From positions 186,001 through 250,000 of the forward strand of contig JADYUX010000002.1 in assembly GCA_021532125.1 (NCBI GenBank): a stretch of DNA of 64,000 nucleotides, written 5' to 3'. Position 1 is the stretch's first letter. Each line of letters starts with the position of its first letter. The position numbers were made by a program, and so were the translations under genes. The DNA is from Arcanobacterium haemolyticum (GTDB lineage Bacteria > Actinomycetota > Actinomycetes > Actinomycetales > Actinomycetaceae). Below, in pieces: positions 61,701-64,000 of this stretch. The notes beneath the pieces are model-generated. The model had not been told where the DNA came from. It was given only the letters and a program-made list of their open reading frames with translations, and made no database searches.

Positions 61701-63518
61701 ATGTCATTTCGTCCGAAGCGTCCCCTTGGGCGCCATATTGCAACGAGTCGGCAGGTTGGCCAACAGATCGCTGAACCTGCCCTCGGCGATACAGGCGTCA
61801 TTCCTGTGATTCACGAACCGGATTCGAGTTCGTCATCTACAAAGTCTGGCGAACGCACTCAGACTGCAAGTGTGGCACGGTCGTCATTCATCATGTTCCT
61901 AGGGACTCTCACATCGCGTTTTCTCGGACTTGTGCGATCGCCCATCCTTCTGGGCGCTGTCGTGGGTATGACGTCGCCGGTGGCAAACTCGTTCGACGTA
62001 GCAAATAAAATTCCAAATCTTATTTACATGCTCGTTGTTGGCGGCCTTGTGAATGCAGTGCTCGTCCCAGCGATTGTCAAAGCAACAAAACAATCTGACG
62101 ACGATGGACAGGCATTTATAAATAAGCTCCTGACGTTAGCGATAACTTTCCTGGGTGCGATAACGCTTGTGCTCACTGTTGCCTCGCCCTGGATCGTTAA
62201 GCTTTTTGCTGCGACGATGCAGGAGGATTGGTACAAAATTACGGTAGCTTTTGCCTACTGGTGTTTACCGCAGATCTTTTTTTACGGGATGTACACAATC
62301 ATCGGCCAGGTTCTCAATGCGAAAGAGAATTTCGGCCCGTACATGTGGGCACCGGCGCTCAATAATGTCGTCGCGGTTGCAGGTTTGCTCGTTATTCTCG
62401 CAATTTTTGGCCCTATCAATGCCGATGTTGCAACGGACCCGACGGCCTGGGCAGGGTCCAGGGTAGCGCTCTTAGGCGGGTTCTCGACTCTGGGCATCAT
62501 TATGCAGGCGCTCATCCTGCTGTGGCCGCTCAAGCGCTTGGGAATTCATTTCCGTTTCGATTTTAAGTGGCGCGGATCAGGTTTAGGTGACGCTGGACGT
62601 GCGTCGTGGTGGATGCTTCTCATGATGCTCTCCGGCATGATCCCGACAATGGTTCAATCAAATGTTGCCGCTTCCGCGACGGCTCGGGCAGAAGCCGGGG
62701 GCTTGGTTCTGAACACCGTCGCAGGAAACTATGCCTATACGACGGCCTACACGATCTATTCGTTACCTACGTCGCTCATTGTTGTTTCGATCGCTACGGC
62801 CATGTTTACGCGTATGTCCCGAGCCGCGGTTGAAAAGAATTTCGACAACATGCGCCGAGACACGTCAAAGACCCTCCGAACGGTGTCGTCGCTGATGTTC
62901 CTCTCATCAGTTGGTCTTATCGTCTTAGCTGTCCCGGTTTCTCGGCTGCTTGCTACCACTATTTCCTCCGAGGAAGTCCTTACGCTTTCACGTGTAGTTG
63001 TAGCGCTGTCGCTCGGCCTCGTTGGCATTGGTGCCGTAAATATCCTCGATCGCGTGTACTATGCATTCGAAGATACGAGGGGAGCGTTTCTTATCAATCT
63101 GACATTCCAAGTGCTTGGCATTATAGGGTTCTTACTTTCGTCGTTGCTGCCTCCGCAATGGGTTGTTGTTGGGATCGGTGTAACAATGTCGGTGACGAAT
63201 ATACTTTCTGCTTTCGTTATGCTTGCCCGAGTTCGTCGTCGACTAGGAAGAATTGATGGCAAGCGTCTAGCAACATCGCACCTCAAGCTTCTATGCATCA
63301 GCATTATTTCTGGAATGGTAGGTGCTGCTGTTCTCCGAGTACTCAATGGTCTACACCCTGAAGCAAACCTCCTCGGAGCTTTCGTCGTTCTGGCTGCAGG
63401 TGGGCTGGCGATCATTCTCGTTTACGTTGGCCTAATGGCACTATTCAGAATGGAAGAACTACGGCTATTCGCTAGTCCGGTTCGTGGAATGCTCCGGAAA
63501 ATTGGAATTGGAAAGTGA
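61701..63518 (+). CDS. murJ: Lipid II flippase MurJ
   Basis: A 605-residue MOP-superfamily transporter that moves lipid II across the membrane. After about 65 cytoplasmic residues, 14-15 membrane segments follow, starting SSFIMFLGTLTSRFLGLVRS. TM1-2 carries the conserved Arg pattern (TSRFLGLVRSPILLGAVVG), and ANSFDVANKIPNLIYMLVVG is the typical A/S-x-x-F-x-x-A-x-x-I-P-N-x element near residue 97. It lacks the large kinase-like C-terminal domain of mycobacterial MviN. A TTG at 61644 would add 19 residues; I prefer the ATG 61701. It is followed after 2 bases by an ATP-grasp gene. Confidence 0.93.
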   Translation: MSFRPKRPLGRHIATSRQVGQQIAEPALGDTGVIPVIHEPDSSSSSTKSGERTQTASVARSSFIMFLGTLTSRFLGLVRSPILLGAVVGMTSPVANSFDVANKIPNLIYMLVVGGLVNAVLVPAIVKATKQSDDDGQAFINKLLTLAITFLGAITLVLTVASPWIVKLFAATMQEDWYKITVAFAYWCLPQIFFYGMYTIIGQVLNAKENFGPYMWAPALNNVVAVAGLLVILAIFGPINADVATDPTAWAGSRVALLGGFSTLGIIMQALILLWPLKRLGIHFRFDFKWRGSGLGDAGRASWWMLLMMLSGMIPTMVQSNVAASATARAEAGGLVLNTVAGNYAYTTAYTIYSLPTSLIVVSIATAMFTRMSRAAVEKNFDNMRRDTSKTLRTVSSLMFLSSVGLIVLAVPVSRLLATTISSEEVLTLSRVVVALSLGLVGIGAVNILDRVYYAFEDTRGAFLINLTFQVLGIIGFLLSSLLPPQWVVVGIGVTMSVTNILSAFVMLARVRRRLGRIDGKRLATSHLKLLCISIISGMVGAAVLRVLNGLHPEANLLGAFVVLAAGGLAIILVYVGLMALFRMEELRLFASPVRGMLRKIGIGK

Positions 63519-63520
63519 TC

Positions 63521-64000
63521 ATGACGAAAATCCTCCCAGTCATAGTTGGCTTTGACACAGCTGATTATGCGTTTGCCCGCATCTTCCACGAAAACTGTGG
63601 AGTAGATTCAGTAGTTATCTCAGAAATCGAGCGTGGATCGATCAATAACTCGTCTATTTTGACGAAGCATATTGTCCCCAAAGGAACTATCGTCGATGAT
63701 GCGAAGCTTCTCGGAGTACTCGATGATGTCGCTCAGGCGCATCCATCACGACGTCCGATACTGCTCTTGAATTCGGATGAAGGCGTGGAATTTGCTGCCC
63801 GGTACCGTGAGCGTCTTGAGCCTCGATGGTTTCTACCCTATGCCAGTACAGAATCCGTAGCGACGGCAAATTCCAAGGACGCATTTGCACGTGTGTGTGA
63901 GGAACTCGGCTTACTCGTCCCGAGGCGACATGTACTTGACCTCACCGCTCCTCAGGAGTGGGAAACTGCCCTAGAAGAGCTCTCTTTCCCGATCATTGCA
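63521..64000 (+). CDS. ATP-grasp ligase, D-aspartate-ligase-like, 5' part only
   Basis: 160 codons from ATG at 63521 to the window edge. The N-terminal pre-ATP-grasp domain begins MTKILPVIVGFDTADYAFAR, then IFHENCGVDSVVISE, RRPILLLNSDEGVEFAARYR, FLPYASTESVATANSKDAFA and RVCEELGLLVPRRHVL. This order (PVIVGxD, ARxFHExxG, then a KxxFxxxC/EELG element) resembles the carboxylate-amine ligases that add D-Asp to the stem-peptide lysine (AslA/Aslfm type). The ATP-binding core lies beyond the window, so the substrate is not settled. It starts 2 bases after murJ and is probably in one operon with it. Confidence 0.7.
   Translation, partial: MTKILPVIVGFDTADYAFARIFHENCGVDSVVISEIERGSINNSSILTKHIVPKGTIVDDAKLLGVLDDVAQAHPSRRPILLLNSDEGVEFAARYRERLEPRWFLPYASTESVATANSKDAFARVCEELGLLVPRRHVLDLTAPQEWETALEELSFPIIA

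Overview
The window looks like chromosome of a moderately high-GC actinobacterium, most likely of the Actinomycetaceae (Arcanobacterium/Trueperella/Actinomyces type). The evidence is the actinobacterial markers SepH, DUF4193, DUF3710, DUF3159 and DUF3000, frequent GTG/TTG starts, a GlgX-TreY-TreZ trehalose pathway and a LAxTG-type surface protein. The genus cannot be fixed from sequence alone. No phage, insertion sequence, integrase or CRISPR array was seen. Most of the window is core chromosome; accessory character is limited to about 24.5-34 kb.

Layout. 1-3.5 kb: the left edge cuts sepH (minus strand), followed by DUF4193, then the overlapping run DUF3710, OB-fold protein, DUF3159. 3.6-9.8 kb: a 14-TM drug exporter, two RCK (TrkA-type) proteins, a divergent KimA-like APC permease and a TrmA-like RNA methyltransferase. 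9.9-16.5 kb: aconitase, DXS, then RNase D and DUF3000 on the minus strand. 16.6-23.3 kb: glgX-treY-treZ, a glycogen-to-trehalose operon with a striking hairpin against the treY start. 23.4-25.2 kb: a methyltransferase and five tRNA genes (Val-CAC on minus; Gly-GCC, Cys-GCA, Val-GAC, Gly-GCC on plus).

25.3-34 kb: a P-loop kinase pseudogene with a lost start codon and a Trp-to-stop change, a large membrane protein with a degenerate phosphatase-like exodomain, a Gly/Ser-rich coiled-coil membrane protein, a 1025-residue sortase-anchored surface protein, DUF2200 and a small membrane protein. 34-42.3 kb: a MATE exporter, then methionine supply on the minus strand: metE, metF (with a short overlapping upstream ORF) and metQ-metI-metN. 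metN is preceded by a SAM-I riboswitch whose closing helix covers its ribosome binding site. 42.7-46.7 kb: a DtxR-type regulator, DeoD, a HAD phosphatase, a VKOR-family protein and a HIT protein.

46.8-60.3 kb: leuS, a sugar-phosphate epimerase, comEA-comEC-holA (comEC reads about 220 nt into holA), pntA-pntB, a DUF4870 protein and two small hypotheticals. 60.3-64 kb: a FemX-like transferase, the lipid II flippase MurJ and the start of an ATP-grasp ligase resembling D-aspartate ligases, together a likely peptidoglycan-crossbridge locus running off the right edge. All calls are from reading the sequence; no database search was run.
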